From positions 2,515,501-2,579,500 of the forward strand of contig NZ_JAHREN010000001.1 in NCBI RefSeq assembly GCF_019084075.1: a DNA stretch of 64,000 nucleotides, given 5' to 3'. A program made the position numbers and the translations under genes. The notes below the pieces were generated by a model. That model was not told the DNA's origin. It ran no database searches and worked only from the letters and a program-made list of their open reading frames with translations. Positions 62,881 to 64,000 of this stretch are shown here, one piece after another (position 1 is the first letter of the stretch; every line of letters starts with the position of its first letter). The stretch comes from Siccirubricoccus sp. G192 (GTDB taxonomy: Bacteria; Pseudomonadota; Alphaproteobacteria; Acetobacterales; Acetobacteraceae).

Positions 62881-64000
62881 TCAGGCCAGGGCCAATTCCG
62901 CCAGCGCCTGCGCCAGCACGCGGGTGCCGCGCGCCAGTTGCGCCGGGCCGGCATATTCCGCCGGATTGTGGCTGATCCCCTTGCGGCAGGGCACGAAGAG
63001 CATCCCGGTCGGGCAGACCGGCACCATGAATTGCGCGTCGTGGAAGGCGCCGGAGGGCATCCGCAGCGCGCCGAGCCCCTGCGCCGCCGCGGCCCGCTCC
63101 ACCGCGCCGCTCACCAGCGGGTCGAACTCCACCGGCAGGGCGTGGAACCGCTCTGTGACCCTTGCCGCGCAATTGCGGATCGCCCCCCCGGATGGTGGCC
63201 TCGATCGCGTCGCCGCGGGCCAGCAGCACCGCCTTGTCGGGGTGCCGGAAATCGATGGTGAAACGCACCCGCTCGGCCACGCTGTTCGAGGTATTGGGCG
63301 AAACCTCGATGCGGCCGACCGTGAAGCGCAGCACATCGGCAGGGTCTTCCATCAGCCCGTTCAGCGCGGCGATGGCGCGCAGCATGTCCTGCACCGCGTC
63401 GCGGCGGAGCGAGAGCGGCGCCGTGCCGGCATGCGCACTCTCGCCTTTCAGCTCCACCAGGAACCAGCGGCTGCCCTGGATGCCGGTGACCACGCCGATA
63501 TCGAGCCCCTCGGCCTCCAGCCGCGGCCCCTGCTCGATATGCGCCTCCAGATATGCGAAGGGCGCCGGGCCATCGACCACGCCAAGCCCGCGGCGCGGGA
63601 TGTCGGCCTCGGCCGCCAGGTGTTCCCGCAGCGCGGCGGCAAAGGTGGTGCCCTCCGGGTCCTCCACCGCATCCCAGGCATCGGCCGGCCTGAACCCGGC
63701 ATAGGCCATGCTGCCCATGCAGCCCGGGGCGAAGCGGCCGCCCTCCTCATTGGTCCAGGCCACGACCTCGATCGGGCGGCGGGTGGCGATCCCGGCCTCG
63801 CGCAGCGCCTGCACCGCCTCCAGCCCGGCGATGACGCCATAGATGCCGTCGAAGCGGCCGCCATTGGGTTGGGTGTCCATATGGCTGCCGGTGATCACCG
63901 GCGCGGCGGCGGGGTCGCTGCCCCGATGCCGCAGGAAGAGGTTGCCGAGCGCATCCACCGAGGGTTCCAGGCCAAGCGGGCCGGCCCAGGAGAGCAGCAG
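62881..64000 (-). CDS. Zn-dependent amidohydrolase, carbamoylase/hydantoinase type (M20 fold), partial, frameshifted at 63183-63189
   Basis: It runs off the right edge, so the N-terminus is missing. From the edge inward come VITGSHMDTQPNGGRFDGIYG with the first metal histidine and aspartate, WTNEEGGRFAPGCMGSMAYAG with the catalytic glutamates, and YLEAHIEQGPRLEAEG and GESAHAGTAPLSLRRDA. This is the pattern of N-carbamoyl-L-amino-acid hydrolase and ureidoglycolate-type enzymes. The frame is lost after AIEATIRGG; another continues NCAARVTERFHALPVEFDPL and MPSGAFHDAQFMVPVCPTGM to the stop at 62881. One base too many in the C7 run at 63183-63189 explains it. It probably hydrolyses an N-carbamoyl or ureido compound in the cytosol. 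Confidence 0.87.

Noticed and set aside
1..64000. CRISPR array, prophage, insertion sequence or integron
   Set aside because: No regularly spaced repeats, transposase, integrase or phage structural gene was found on either strand.

Overview
The window reads as chromosomal DNA of a very GC-rich alphaproteobacterium, most likely of the Acetobacteraceae (Roseomonas-like). This rests on overall base composition, strong GGAGG-type ribosome sites, short flagellin, many periplasmic Bug/TctC receptors without their membrane partners, and glycosyltransferases with YPDV/EGR-type repeats. It is an inference; there is no rRNA in the window. One tRNA (Ser, anticodon GGA) is present. No CRISPR array, insertion sequence or phage gene was found.

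Layout. 1-5295: catabolic genes (CoA-ester lyase, deacetylase-like hydrolase, tricarballylate dehydrogenase TcuA, a Bug receptor, an isopropylmalate-dehydrogenase-like enzyme). 5312-18889: surface glycan island, with flagellin, the dTDP-L-rhamnose genes rfbC-B-D-A, a 1106-residue glycosyltransferase, a low-GC patch with a sulfotransferase-like gene, further GT2 and GT4 transferases and YPDV-repeat proteins. 19098-27947: metallo-beta-lactamase-fold hydrolase, amine oxidase-like flavoenzyme, EamA transporter, an LLM/hydrolase operon, a class A-like serine hydrolase and malate synthase G. 28162-36432: amide catabolism (M20 peptidase, Bug, FAH hydrolase, amidase, deacetylase-like, gamma-glutamyltransferase, GntR regulator). 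36780-47071: tandem Bug paralogues, thioesterase, DenD-like dehydrogenase, diaminopropionate ammonia-lyase, the ugpBAEC importer and another Bug. 47380-50879: sulfotransferase and a DUF1800/DUF1501 pair. 50922-55761: an operon of MBOAT, FkbH-like, acyl carrier protein and anchored SGNH protein. 56071-64000: two-subunit molybdenum hydroxylase, LLM enzyme, tRNA-Ser, Bug, a solute-binding-like protein and a carbamoylase-type amidohydrolase cut by the window end.

The most interesting unit is the MBOAT-FkbH-ACP-SGNH operon. Its parts correspond one to one with the Dlt system that D-alanylates teichoic acids, but the activating enzyme belongs to the FkbH family, which makes glyceryl-ACP. The inference is a system that puts a three-carbon glyceryl (or related) acyl group on an extracellular glycan.

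Ten genes carry a single-base indel, seven of them one base too many in a homopolymer. Restoring one base in each gives a full-length family member. This pattern looks more like residual assembly error than decay, so these are listed as CDS and marked frameshifted.
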